64,000 nt of DNA from Paracoccaceae bacterium (lineage in GTDB: Bacteria; Pseudomonadota; Alphaproteobacteria; Rhodobacterales; Rhodobacteraceae), in contig JANSYL010000002.1 of NCBI GenBank assembly GCA_024742455.1, positions 408,963 through 472,962 of the forward strand, given 5' to 3'. The first letter of the stretch is position 1, and each line of letters opens with the position of its first letter. Shown one piece after another: positions 55,809 to 63,860 of this stretch. The position numbers and the translations under genes were made by a program. The notes under the pieces are model-generated. The model was given only the letters and a program-made list of their open reading frames with translations. It was not told the origin of the DNA and ran no database searches.

Positions 55809-55852
55809 CGTTTTTCTGCAGAAAAACGGCAAGAAAAACTGCAGTTTTTCTT
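55809..55852. repeat. Array of two perfect palindromes with 23-bp period after gyrB
   Basis: CGTTTTTCTGCAGAAAAACG (55809-55828) is identical to the third unit of the dnaN-recF array. AGAAAAACTGCAGTTTTTCT (55832-55851) follows and extends one more base pair on each side. The centres are again exactly 23 bp apart with a three-base spacer. Lying between convergent gyrB and the hemerythrin gene, the A/T-flanked second unit could work as a bidirectional terminator. Confidence 0.9.
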
Positions 55853-55871
55853 TTACCCCGTCGCGGAGCCG

Positions 55872-56450
55872 CTACCCCAACCCGTCCGCGCCGTATTTCA
55901 GGATCACCGGCACCACGACCTCTTCCTCGTCGGTCAGGTGCCGGTCCAGCAAGCCTGCCAGCCGTGTCAGATCGCCGTGAAACGCCCCCGCGGCATCGGT
56001 GACCGCGCCCGTCTTCGTCAGCGTCTGGATCGCATCGTTCGTGGTGGTCACGAACCCGTTCAGGATGCCGTCAAGCGCATGATGATCGGCGTCCAGTATC
56101 TCGAACCCCCGCGCCACGCGCGCGTCCCTGGCGGCCAGAACGGGGAAATAGTGATGATCCTCGATCTGGTGATGGCCATGCAGGTTGTTCACCAGCATCC
56201 CGCCATATTGCGACAGCGCCGCCGCGAACCGCCGCGCGTCGCGGTTGCCGTCCAGCGCGCCCTGCGCCTCGGCCTCCAGCGCCTCGAGCAGGCGCCGGAA
56301 CATCATGTGCCGGTCGAGCCAGAAACTGACCAGCCCGTGAAACTGCGGATGGGCCTCCCACGCCTCGCGGGGATGTTCGGCCAGCAGGACGCGCAGCGCG
56401 TCGGGCAGACCGGTACGGGTGTCGAGGGATAAATCGGGCATCGCCGTCAC
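55872..56450 (-). CDS. Hemerythrin-domain protein
   Basis: The 192-residue helical protein has the spaced histidines and carboxylates of a hemerythrin-like di-iron site: HPQFHGLVSFWLDRHMMF, LHGHHQIEDHHYFPVL, DADHHALDGIL, and LDRHLTDEEEVVVPVI. Such proteins bind oxygen, nitric oxide or act in iron and stress handling. The specific role here is not indicated by neighbours. It converges with gyrB, with the palindrome pair between them. Confidence 0.88.
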   Translation of the reverse strand: MTAMPDLSLDTRTGLPDALRVLLAEHPREAWEAHPQFHGLVSFWLDRHMMFRRLLEALEAEAQGALDGNRDARRFAAALSQYGGMLVNNLHGHHQIEDHHYFPVLAARDARVARGFEILDADHHALDGILNGFVTTTNDAIQTLTKTGAVTDAAGAFHGDLTRLAGLLDRHLTDEEEVVVPVILKYGADGLG

Positions 56451-56653
56451 TTAACCTGTTTCCCGCCGATGCCAAGCCTCCGGGATGCGGGGCCGGGGCA
56501 GCCGGCTGTCATCCGATAACGGCGCGCCGACATTGCCTGACAGGCCCGGCCCGTCCCATTCCATGCTCAAGACCGGTCCTCAGGTTCCCGGTCCCAACTC
56601 CGACCCCCCAACCCAATCGACGGTGCGGTCGGTCCGGCGCCCGGCTGTCAGTG

Positions 56654-57589
56654 TTACTGGTCCCCACCGGGTCGGGCGCCGGAATCTCCCCCGCCCAGAT
56701 GGGCACGCCCCCGATCGCGCGCCAGATCGATCTGGCGCTGGCGTTCCCGGAACCGCGCCCGGTCGGCGTCGCTGTGTTCCTCCACGCAGCGGTGGCATTG
56801 CTCGCCCCGGACATATTCGGGCCGCGCCCGGTCCGCCGCGTCCAGCGGCCGCCTGCAGGCCCGGCACAGGGTGTAATCCATCGGCGCCAGCCCATGTCCC
56901 ACCGCCACCCGTTCATCGAACACGAAACAGCCGCCCTGCCACAGGCTGTCTTCCTCCGGCACTTGCTCGAGGTATTTCAGGATCCCGCCCTTCAGGTGGT
57001 AAACCTCCTCGACCCCCTGCGCCTTCAGGAAGGCCGTGGATTTCTCGCACCGGATCCCCCCGGTGCAGAACATCGCCACCCGCTTGTTATGGAACCGGTC
57101 CCTGTTCGCCGCCCACCAGGCCGGAAAATCCCCGAAGCTTTCGGTCTCCGGGTCCACCGCCCCCGCGAAACTCCCGATCGCCACTTCGTAATCGTTTCGC
57201 GTGTCGATCACCGCCACATCCGGCGCAGAAATCAGCGCGTTCCAATCAGAAGGCTCCACATAGGTGCCCACCGCGCCCCTCGGGTCGATATCGGGCTGGC
57301 CCATCGTCACGATCTCGCGCTTCAGCCGCACCTTCAGCTTGCCGAACGGCATCGCGCGGGCCTCGGCCTCCTTCCAGTCCAGGTCGGCACAGCCGGGCAG
57401 GGCGCGGATATGGTCCAGCACCGCGTCGATCCCCGCCCGCGGCCCCGCGATGGTCCCGTTGATCCCCTCGCGCGCCAAAAGCAGCGTGCCCTTCACCCCC
57501 TGCCCGCAGGCCAGCCGCGCCAGCGGCGCCTTCAGCGCGGCGGGGTCCTCGAAGGGTGTGAATTTGTACAGCGCGGCGATGGTGATCAT
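56654..57589 (-). CDS. trhO: tRNA uridine-34 5-hydroxylase TrhO (rhodanese domain)
   Basis: TrhO hydroxylates the wobble uridine of certain tRNAs using oxygen. The 311-residue product has the N-terminal acylphosphatase-like domain ([11 protein letters not shown], then [16 protein letters not shown]) and a rhodanese domain. Its active cysteine is Cys175 in [12 protein letters not shown] with Arg180. A cysteine-rich C-terminal region ([15 protein letters not shown]) follows. It is divergent from pncA across 76 bases. Confidence 0.95.
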   Translation of the reverse strand: MITIAALYKFTPFEDPAALKAPLARLACGQGVKGTLLLAREGINGTIAGPRAGIDAVLDHIRALPGCADLDWKEAEARAMPFGKLKVRLKREIVTMGQPDIDPRGAVGTYVEPSDWNALISAPDVAVIDTRNDYEVAIGSFAGAVDPETESFGDFPAWWAANRDRFHNKRVAMFCTGGIRCEKSTAFLKAQGVEEVYHLKGGILKYLEQVPEEDSLWQGGCFVFDERVAVGHGLAPMDYTLCRACRRPLDAADRARPEYVRGEQCHRCVEEHSDADRARFRERQRQIDLARDRGRAHLGGGDSGARPGGDQ

Positions 57590-57665
57590 GACCCGCTGCG
57601 ATACGCCGTTGCATGCGCGCGCTCAAGCCTTAGGCTTGCCTCAACCAAACCGACAGGAGGCCCCG

Positions 57666-58271
57666 ATGCGCCCCGACACCGAAGCCCTTCTCGTGATCGA
57701 CGTGCAGAATGATTTCTGCCCCGGCGGCGCGCTCGCCGTGCCCGGCGGCGATGACATCGTGCCGGGCATCAACGCCCTGATGCAGGACTTCCCGGTCGTC
57801 GTCCTGTCGCAGGACTGGCACCCGGCCGGCCATTCGTCCTTTGCCTCAGAACATCCCGGCAAGGATCCCTATGACATGGTCGAAATGCCCTACGGCCCGC
57901 AGGTGCTCTGGCCCGACCATTGCATCCAGGGCAGCCATGGTGCCGCCTTTCACCCCGATCTCGACACCGACCGCGCCGACCTGATCCTGCGCAAGGGGTT
58001 CCGCAAAACCATCGACAGCTATTCCGCCTTCTTCGAAAATGACCACCGCACCCCCACCGGGCTCGAGGGCTACCTGCGCAGCCGTGGCGTCACCTCTGTC
58101 ACCGTCGCCGGGCTCGCCACCGATTTCTGCGTGAATTTCTCTGCCGTGGATGCCGCCAAACTGGGCTTCGCGGTCGAGGTTCGCGGCGATCTCAGCCGCG
58201 CCATCGACCTCAACGGCTCGCTCGCCGCCGCAAGGTCGGGAATGCGCGAGGCCGGCGTGATTCTGACCTGA
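57666..58271 (+). CDS. pncA: Nicotinamidase PncA
   Basis: This enzyme hydrolyses nicotinamide to nicotinate in NAD salvage. The 201-residue product has the catalytic triad Asp12 (VIDVQNDF), Lys110 (LRKGFRK) and Cys155 (GLATDFCV). Metal ligands Asp50 and His52 are in DWHPAGHSSF. AGGAGG lies ahead of the ATG at 57666, and a longer frame upstream is coincidental. The next step, pncB, is encoded 3 kb downstream on the same strand. Confidence 0.96.
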   Translation: MRPDTEALLVIDVQNDFCPGGALAVPGGDDIVPGINALMQDFPVVVLSQDWHPAGHSSFASEHPGKDPYDMVEMPYGPQVLWPDHCIQGSHGAAFHPDLDTDRADLILRKGFRKTIDSYSAFFENDHRTPTGLEGYLRSRGVTSVTVAGLATDFCVNFSAVDAAKLGFAVEVRGDLSRAIDLNGSLAAARSGMREAGVILT

Positions 58272-58281
58272 CGGGGCTGCG

Positions 58282-58647
58282 ATGCACTATCACCACCTTT
58301 ACGCCGATGGGACCGGCGAAAGCCATTGGCGGACAGTCGAGGTCACGCTCACCGACCGGGACTTCGCTCCGCCCGCCAAATCCATCGAGGTCTCCGACCC
58401 CGAAAATGCAGCCCGCCTCCTCTACCTGCGCCTGCGCGCCGGGTGGGACGAACCGATCCATCCCACCCCGATCCGTCAGAAACTGATCTGCACCGCGGGC
58501 GCCGTCGACGTCACCGCCAGCGATGGCGAGGTGCGCCGCATCACCAGGGGCAATGTCTGGTTCATGGAAGACAAGACCGGCAAGGGCCACCACACCCGCG
58601 TCATCGGCGACGCCGATTTCGAATGCGTGATCGTGCAGTTGGAGTGA
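58282..58647 (+). CDS. Small cupin-like hypothetical protein
   Basis: The 121-residue product is predicted mostly beta and looks like a single-domain cupin barrel. LTDRDFAPPAKSIEVSDPEN leads into LLYLRLRAGWDEPIHPTP, then RRITRGNVWFMEDKTGKGHH, where the histidines could bind a metal. I cannot name a family with certainty. It lies ten bases after pncA on the same strand, so it is probably co-transcribed with it. Function unknown. Confidence 0.7.
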   Translation: MHYHHLYADGTGESHWRTVEVTLTDRDFAPPAKSIEVSDPENAARLLYLRLRAGWDEPIHPTPIRQKLICTAGAVDVTASDGEVRRITRGNVWFMEDKTGKGHHTRVIGDADFECVIVQLE

Positions 58648-58653
58648 CTGCCC

Positions 58654-59643
58654 TCAGAACACCGCGTGTTCCCGCAGATCGACCGCCACATCCCCTGCCA
58701 GCGCTCCGGCGTAGTGCTGGGCCAGCGTCTCGGTCCCGAATTCGGGCGTCGCGTCGGCATCATACCGCCCGGCGCCCTCGTCCCAGACCAGCATCGACTC
58801 GGTCGCGTAATAGCGGGCGATCCGGGCAAATTCCGCCCGCTCGGCCCAGCCTGCGCTGACCCGGCCCAAACCGCTGCTGACCGCGATGATCGCGCTCATC
58901 AGCGCAACAGGCACGCGCCGCACCGCCACCTCGCGGCCCATCAGATCGCTCAGCATCGCCGCCTGGTCCAGGGGCGTGATCGCGGGCCCCGGCCCGCCGA
59001 CGGGCAGCACCCGGTTCTGCAGGTCCGGGTCGGTCAGGCAGGCCGCCAGATACCGCCCCAGGTCACCATCGCTGATCGGCTTGCACGCGGTCTGCGTCCC
59101 GTCGCCGAACACCAGGAACGGCTTGCCCGCCTTCACCCGGCCCAGCTGCCCCGACAGCGATTTGAAAAACGCCGTGGGCCGCACGATCGACCATGTCAGG
59201 CCCGAGGCGATCAGCTCCGCCTCGAAGGCCAGCTTGGCGCGTTGAAATTCCAGCATGGGCTTCTGCACGCAGATCGCCGACAGCAAGATAAACTGCCCCA
59301 CGTTCCCGGCCCGCGCAGCGGCCAGCGCATCCGATTGCGCCTGGTAATCCAGGGCCCAGGCATCCTTCGGCCCGCCGCTGCGCGAGGTCAGGCAGGACAG
59401 GACCGCGTCGAACGCCTCCCCCCTCAGCCCGTCCCGCGCCACGGCGGCGGGGTCGGTCACATTACCTACCCGCTGCTCCACGTGCCCGGGCAGGTCGGGA
59501 TCGACCCGGCGCACCAGCGCAACCACCTCATGCCCGGCCACCGCCAGGGCCCGCGCCGCCCCGCGCCCCGCCGTGCCGGTGGCCCCAAGGACAAGCACCC
59601 GCTTGCGGGCAGCGGCAGGGGCAGGGGATACGGTATCGGACAT
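58654..59643 (-). CDS. bciA: Divinyl (proto)chlorophyllide 8-vinyl reductase BciA
   Basis: BciA reduces the C8-vinyl group of divinyl chlorophyllide with NADPH in bacteriochlorophyll synthesis. The 329-residue product has the nucleotide motif LGATGTAGRGAAR. It then carries segments nearly identical to the plant and bacterial DVR/BciA family: VLSCLTSRSGGPKDAWALDY, LLSAICVQKPMLEFQRAKLA and IVRPTAFFKSLSGQLGRVKA, then ACKPISDGDLG. I chose the ATG at 59643 (MSDTVSP). The alternative at 59664 would overlap the PpsR-like site's downstream flank. No other photosynthesis gene is in the window. Confidence 0.9.
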   Translation of the reverse strand: MSDTVSPAPAAARKRVLVLGATGTAGRGAARALAVAGHEVVALVRRVDPDLPGHVEQRVGNVTDPAAVARDGLRGEAFDAVLSCLTSRSGGPKDAWALDYQAQSDALAAARAGNVGQFILLSAICVQKPMLEFQRAKLAFEAELIASGLTWSIVRPTAFFKSLSGQLGRVKAGKPFLVFGDGTQTACKPISDGDLGRYLAACLTDPDLQNRVLPVGGPGPAITPLDQAAMLSDLMGREVAVRRVPVALMSAIIAVSSGLGRVSAGWAERAEFARIARYYATESMLVWDEGAGRYDADATPEFGTETLAQHYAGALAGDVAVDLREHAVF

Positions 59644-59658
59644 AGCGGGCCCATAAAC

Positions 59659-59676
59659 TGTCAACTCAGACTGACA
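59659..59676. promoter_or_regulatory. Candidate PpsR/CrtJ operator upstream of bciA
   Basis: TGTCAACTCAGACTGACA fits the PpsR/CrtJ consensus TGT-N12-ACA exactly and also forms the inverted repeat TGTCA-N8-TGACA. It lies 15 bases ahead of the bciA start codon, between bciA and the methyltransferase gene. PpsR represses bacteriochlorophyll and carotenoid genes in oxygen and light, so the target fits. Confidence 0.6.
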
Positions 59677-59712
59677 GTGTAACGCGCCCCGCCCCGACTG
59701 ACCAACGGTTTC

Positions 59713-60870
59713 TCAGGCCCGCCGCGTCCACAGCGTCACCGACATGCCGCCATGGGCGACACTGCCCTCGTCCGTCAGGTCCAGCCCGGTGGCCTTCGCA
59801 AGCCCCGCATCGCTGGTCACGATCCCGACGGTCCATCCGGCAAACCGCTCCTGCAGAACCGAGCCAAGGCTACCGTACAGCCCGAACAACAGTTTCCGCT
59901 GTCCGATCCGCGCCCCGTAAGGCGGGTTGACCAGAACGATCCCCGGCGCCCCTCCGGGCGGCTGCAGGTCGCTGATCGGTTGACAGGCGAAATGACACAG
60001 GCCCGCCACCCCGGCCCGCTCCGCATTCTCCGCAGCGCCCCGGACCGCGCCTGCGTCCCGGTCGAAGCCGAAAAACCGCCCCCCGCCTTCTTTGCTTTCC
60101 AAATACCTCAACCCGGCGTCGTCACCCGCCCCCTCCCCCGACAGGCCGGGCGCATCCCCGCCCGCCAGCCCCTGCCAGGCAAACGCCCGCGACCGCCCCG
60201 GCACCAACCCCGCCGCGATCTGCGCCGCCTCCAGCGGGATCGTGCCGGACCCGCACATCGGATCGACTACGGCCTGCGTCCCGTCGAAGCCCAGCCGCCA
60301 AAGAAACGCCGCTGCCATCGTCTCGCGCAGCGGCGCCTTGCCGACGAACGCCTTGTGCCCGCGCCGGTGCAGCGGCTCGCCGGTCGTGTCGATGCTGATG
60401 GTGCACAGATCATCCTCAATCCGGACCTTCACCACGATCCCGGCCCCGGCCGAAACGGGCACGCCCGCCGCCCCGATCGCGCCCGCCACCCTCTGTGCGG
60501 CCGCCTTGTGGTGATAGATCCGCGATTTCCGGCACACCGCTTCCACCCGCACCGGCACCTCCGGGCGCAGGATCCCGGCCCAGTCCACCTTGCGCGACCG
60601 TTTATCGAGCTGCGCCAGGTGCATCGCCCGGAACCCCGCCACGCGCCACAGCACCCGAACGGCGGTCCGCAGCTCGCGGTTCGCCCGCGCCGCCTCGGCC
60701 AAGTCTCCGTCCACCGCGACACCGCCCGCCAACGGCGTGACCCCGGCAAACCCCTGCCGCACCGCTTCCGCCGCCAGCTCCGGCTCCAGCCCCGGCAGCG
60801 TCACGAGGAACAGGCCGCCGCCCGCGCCCGCTTTGCTGCCCGTGTCAATTTGGGTGGTTTTCTCCGCCAT
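59713..60870 (-). CDS. THUMP-domain class I RNA methyltransferase
   Basis: The 385-residue product joins an N-terminal THUMP-type RNA-binding region (residues 20-160, with CRKSRIYHHKAAAQRVAGAI) to a Rossmann methyltransferase domain (VDPMCGSGTIPLEAAQIAAG and the N6-adenine/N2-guanine motif NPPYGARIG). This is the RlmL N-terminal-half/Trm14-like class that makes N2-methylguanine in RNA. The exact substrate cannot be fixed. It lies upstream of bciA on the same strand and is divergent from the channel gene. Confidence 0.9.
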   Translation of the reverse strand: MAEKTTQIDTGSKAGAGGGLFLVTLPGLEPELAAEAVRQGFAGVTPLAGGVAVDGDLAEAARANRELRTAVRVLWRVAGFRAMHLAQLDKRSRKVDWAGILRPEVPVRVEAVCRKSRIYHHKAAAQRVAGAIGAAGVPVSAGAGIVVKVRIEDDLCTISIDTTGEPLHRRGHKAFVGKAPLRETMAAAFLWRLGFDGTQAVVDPMCGSGTIPLEAAQIAAGLVPGRSRAFAWQGLAGGDAPGLSGEGAGDDAGLRYLESKEGGGRFFGFDRDAGAVRGAAENAERAGVAGLCHFACQPISDLQPPGGAPGIVLVNPPYGARIGQRKLLFGLYGSLGSVLQERFAGWTVGIVTSDAGLAKATGLDLTDEGSVAHGGMSVTLWTRRA

Positions 60871-60939
60871 CCCGGCCCTCTACGACACCTGCTGCGGCTG
60901 GGCCAGCCGCCACATGTCGCCACCGGAGACCACGCCACG

Positions 60940-61332
60940 ATGACCCTTCTCGCGCAGATGGCCCTCGGCATCACGCTTCTCGTGGTGGCCTCGCTGGTGC
61001 AGTTCTGGGGGCTGATGCGGCTCCACAGCTACGCCGAAACCCATAGCCACAAGACCTACCGGGTGGTCGGCCTGATCGCCACGCTCGCCATCATCCACCT
61101 GGGCCAGGTCCTGCTCTGGGCTGCCGTCCTGCATGCCTACGCCGCCGATCTCGCCGACTGGAACGACGCCGTCTATTTCTCCCTCGTCACCTACACCACC
61201 GTGGGCTACGGCGACGTCACCCTCGGGCCCGAGGTCCGCATCTTCGGCGCCATGGCCTCCTTCGCGGGCATCCTCGGCTTCGGCATGTCCACGGCCTTCC
61301 TCGTCAGCCTCTTCACCCGCGCCCGCCTCTGA
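60940..61332 (+). CDS. Small potassium channel protein
   Basis: The 130-residue membrane protein has helices at about 5-28 and 42-67, the selectivity filter TVGYGD at about 90-95 in YTTVGYGDVTLGPEVRIFGA, and a final inner helix GMSTAFLVSLFTRA. It lacks any cytoplasmic gating domain. Such minimal channels probably form tetramers. The ATG at 60940 is the first before the first helix. The much longer open frame upstream is antisense to the methyltransferase. Confidence 0.9.
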   Translation: MTLLAQMALGITLLVVASLVQFWGLMRLHSYAETHSHKTYRVVGLIATLAIIHLGQVLLWAAVLHAYAADLADWNDAVYFSLVTYTTVGYGDVTLGPEVRIFGAMASFAGILGFGMSTAFLVSLFTRARL

Positions 61333-61391
61333 CCGCTTGCACCACGGCCCCCCGCTTGCTCTAGTCCCCCCGACCCAAACCGGAGGCCGCA

Positions 61392-62684
61392 ATGGTCGAC
61401 ATCGCCACGCGCGTCTGGAACCACAAGTGGAAGATCGACCCGATCGTCCGCTCGCTCATCGATACCGATTTCTACAAGCTGCTGATGTGCCAGTCGGTGT
61501 TCCGCAACAAACCCGACACCACCGTCACCTTCTCCCTCATCAACCGGTCGAAACATGTCCCCCTCGCCCACCTCATCGACGAGGGCGAGCTGCGCGAACA
61601 GCTCGACCATATCCGCACCCTGCGCCTGACGCGGGGCGAATCCACCTGGCTGCGCGGCAACACCTTCTACGGCAAGCGCCAGATGTTCCGCCCCGATTTC
61701 ATGGAATGGTTCGAGGGGCTGCAACTGCCCCCCTACCATCTCGACCGCGTCGGCGATCAGTACGAACTGACCTTCGAAGGCATTTGGCCCGAGGTGATGC
61801 TGTGGGAAATCCCCGCGCTCGCCGTCCTGATGGAACTGCGCGGCCGCGCCGTCCTCCATTCCCTCGGCCGGTTCGAGCTTCAGGTCCTTTACGCCCGCGC
61901 CATGACCAAGATCTGGCAGAAGGTCGAACGCCTCCAATCCCTCCCCGATCTGCGCATCGCCGATTTCGGCACCCGCCGCCGCCATTCCTTCCTCTGGCAG
62001 GACTGGGCCGTGCAGGCGATGCAGGAAGGCCTGGGCGACAATTTCGCCGGCACCTCCAACTGCCTCATCGCCAAGAACCGCGATCTTGAGGCGATCGGCA
62101 CGAACGCCCATGAACTGCCCATGGTCTACGCCGCCCTGGCCGAGGACGACGCGGCGCTGGCCGCCGCCCCCTATGACGTGCTGTCGGACTGGCACGAGGA
62201 ACATGACGGCAACCTCCGCATCATCCTGCCCGACACCTACGGGACGCAAGGTTTCCTGCAGAACGCCCCCGACTGGCTGACGAAATGGACCGGCATCCGC
62301 ATCGACAGCGGCGACCCCGCCACGGGCGCCGAGATCGCCATCGACTGGTGGACAGCGCGGGGAGAGGACCCGCGCGAGAAACTGGTGATCTTCTCCGACG
62401 GGCTGGACGTGGACAGGATCGAGGCGCTCCACAAACAATTCTCCGGCCGCGTCCGGGTCAGCTTCGGCTGGGGCACGCTTCTGACGAATGATTTCCGGGG
62501 GCTGGTGAAGGACGACACGCTGGCGCCGTTTTCGCTGGTGTGCAAAGCTGTATCCGCGAACGGGCGGGCAACGGTGAAACTGTCCGACAACCCGGAGAAG
62601 GCGATGGGGCCGGAAGTGGAGATCGCCCGGTACAAGCGGGTCTTCGGGGTGGGGGAGCAGGAACGGGTTGAAGTGGTGGTTTAG
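61392..62684 (+). CDS. pncB: Nicotinate phosphoribosyltransferase PncB
   Basis: This enzyme joins nicotinate to PRPP in NAD salvage, acting right after PncA. The 430-residue product has SLIDTDFYKLLMCQSVFRNK near residue 24, FGTRRRHSFLWQDW and AGTSNCLIAKNRDLEAIGTN with the phosphorylatable histidine region TNAHELPM. RIDSGDPATGAEIAIDWW and FSDGLDVDRI follow. It is the last gene of GC-rich native character before the acquired right-hand end. Confidence 0.97.
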   Translation: MVDIATRVWNHKWKIDPIVRSLIDTDFYKLLMCQSVFRNKPDTTVTFSLINRSKHVPLAHLIDEGELREQLDHIRTLRLTRGESTWLRGNTFYGKRQMFRPDFMEWFEGLQLPPYHLDRVGDQYELTFEGIWPEVMLWEIPALAVLMELRGRAVLHSLGRFELQVLYARAMTKIWQKVERLQSLPDLRIADFGTRRRHSFLWQDWAVQAMQEGLGDNFAGTSNCLIAKNRDLEAIGTNAHELPMVYAALAEDDAALAAAPYDVLSDWHEEHDGNLRIILPDTYGTQGFLQNAPDWLTKWTGIRIDSGDPATGAEIAIDWWTARGEDPREKLVIFSDGLDVDRIEALHKQFSGRVRVSFGWGTLLTNDFRGLVKDDTLAPFSLVCKAVSANGRATVKLSDNPEKAMGPEVEIARYKRVFGVGEQERVEVVV

Positions 62685-62694
62685 TTACGACTAC

Positions 62695-62865
62695 TCAGCC
62701 GAAGTTGAGGCTCGACAAGAGATCGGACGTCGCATTGTCCCTTTTTTCATCCACAATCCGCCGACTCTCTTGAGCGGTAGCGCGCGTTTCACGGATCGGC
62801 GGCACCTTTGCGTCTGGTTTCGGAACATGGTCGTACAGCAACTCAGTTTTATTGATTTCAGGCAT
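62695..62865 (-). CDS. Small protein coupled to the proteasome-fold hydrolase
   Basis: The product is 56 residues, hydrophilic and highly charged (IRETRATAQESRRIVDEKRD) with the start MPEINKTELL. I recognise no family. The ATG at 62865 overlaps the hydrolase stop by eight bases, so translation is probably coupled. It could be a substrate, inhibitor or adaptor of the hydrolase. The region is visibly less GC-rich than everything to the left. Confidence 0.5.
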   Translation of the reverse strand: MPEINKTELLYDHVPKPDAKVPPIRETRATAQESRRIVDEKRDNATSDLLSSLNFG

Positions 62866-63712
62866 GGTCAGTCTCCAGAGGATTAAGTTCACGACTGTAG
62901 TAGTGCTTACGTTTTATCCACTTAAAGCCTTCGTGCTTCGTTACCGTTGCCACATCTAATTCGCCGCCTACTGTGTTCGACCCGATCGAGAACCGCACAA
63001 ACTGCTTTTGGGCCTCAGCGAGAAAAACTGCCAAGTCGATTGCATCTCGAGTCGGCATTGCAGGGTTTGCAAGGTTTGCTTGTGTGCGCGCAGCAACGTG
63101 TCGCAGGCCGGCGTCGAGGTTTTCCGGTGGGAGGCCAGCTGACAATAGAGCTTCTGGCAAGCCCTGACCGTAGCCGAGTAGCAGACGGTTTATCGCCTCA
63201 GTCTGGCCACCCCAACTGATGGCACTGGACATCGTGGGGGCGGCTTCGCAGATGGGGTCAGGGCAGTTGCCATCCTGAATCTGAATCTTCCAGACCTCGC
63301 CAAGGTCCTGCCCAGCAGAGTAGCCGCCAATCCAGTACTGGAAAGTCCCAGTTGGTACTTCTTCAAGATGAAGAAATCGATCCTCATAGAGGAACTTGCG
63401 GGCCTTATGAGCCACTTCTTCGATGGTGTAAGCTTCAGGATTTATGGTGAATTCGGAGCTGATGTGATTGCCGGTAAGTGCAACACGCAGATCCTTCGAT
63501 AGCGTCGATATCGAACTTGTACCAAAGTTACCAATGCCTGCCGTCATCCCTGCGATCGGAAGGCCTTTGTGCAGATTGAACACTTTGTTCGCGTGGTCAT
63601 AGATGTTGACCACGACGTGGTTTCCAGCGGCATCGACCCCCGTAAGTGAGGTCGCACTATCCGCTGTGAAAACGATGCAATCGTGTACTTTTAACGCAAC
63701 GCAGACTGTCAT
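62858..63712 (-). CDS. Proteasome-fold Ntn hydrolase, uncharacterised
   Basis: The 284-residue product resembles a proteasome beta or HslV-type subunit. After Met1 removal it would start with a threonine, TVCVALKVHDCIVFTADSAT, with Asp18 in ADS (proteasome Asp17). A lysine at Lys43 in NKVFNLHKG corresponds to Lys33. The later GMTAGIGNFG, WIGGYSAGQDLGEVWKIQIQ and GGELDVATVTKHEGF match the fold's glycine turns and the final strand. The start has a strong GGAAGGAGG ahead. It carries about 60 extra residues compared with HslV. Substrate and role are unknown. It lies in a low-GC block beside an insertion-sequence end. Confidence 0.7.
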   Translation of the reverse strand: MTVCVALKVHDCIVFTADSATSLTGVDAAGNHVVVNIYDHANKVFNLHKGLPIAGMTAGIGNFGTSSISTLSKDLRVALTGNHISSEFTINPEAYTIEEVAHKARKFLYEDRFLHLEEVPTGTFQYWIGGYSAGQDLGEVWKIQIQDGNCPDPICEAAPTMSSAISWGGQTEAINRLLLGYGQGLPEALLSAGLPPENLDAGLRHVAARTQANLANPAMPTRDAIDLAVFLAEAQKQFVRFSIGSNTVGGELDVATVTKHEGFKWIKRKHYYSRELNPLETDHA

Positions 63713-63860
63713 GAGGCCTCCTTCCTCATTTTGAATCAGAAAAACTCTTCGGAATCAAAAGAGTAAAAGAGTCTTGTATCAAGCACTTGCGCGGGTCGAT
63801 GGCTGACAAGTGGCAGAGCAGCAGGCGAATCAACCGGTTCGGCTGAAGTTGTGTCGGCTC

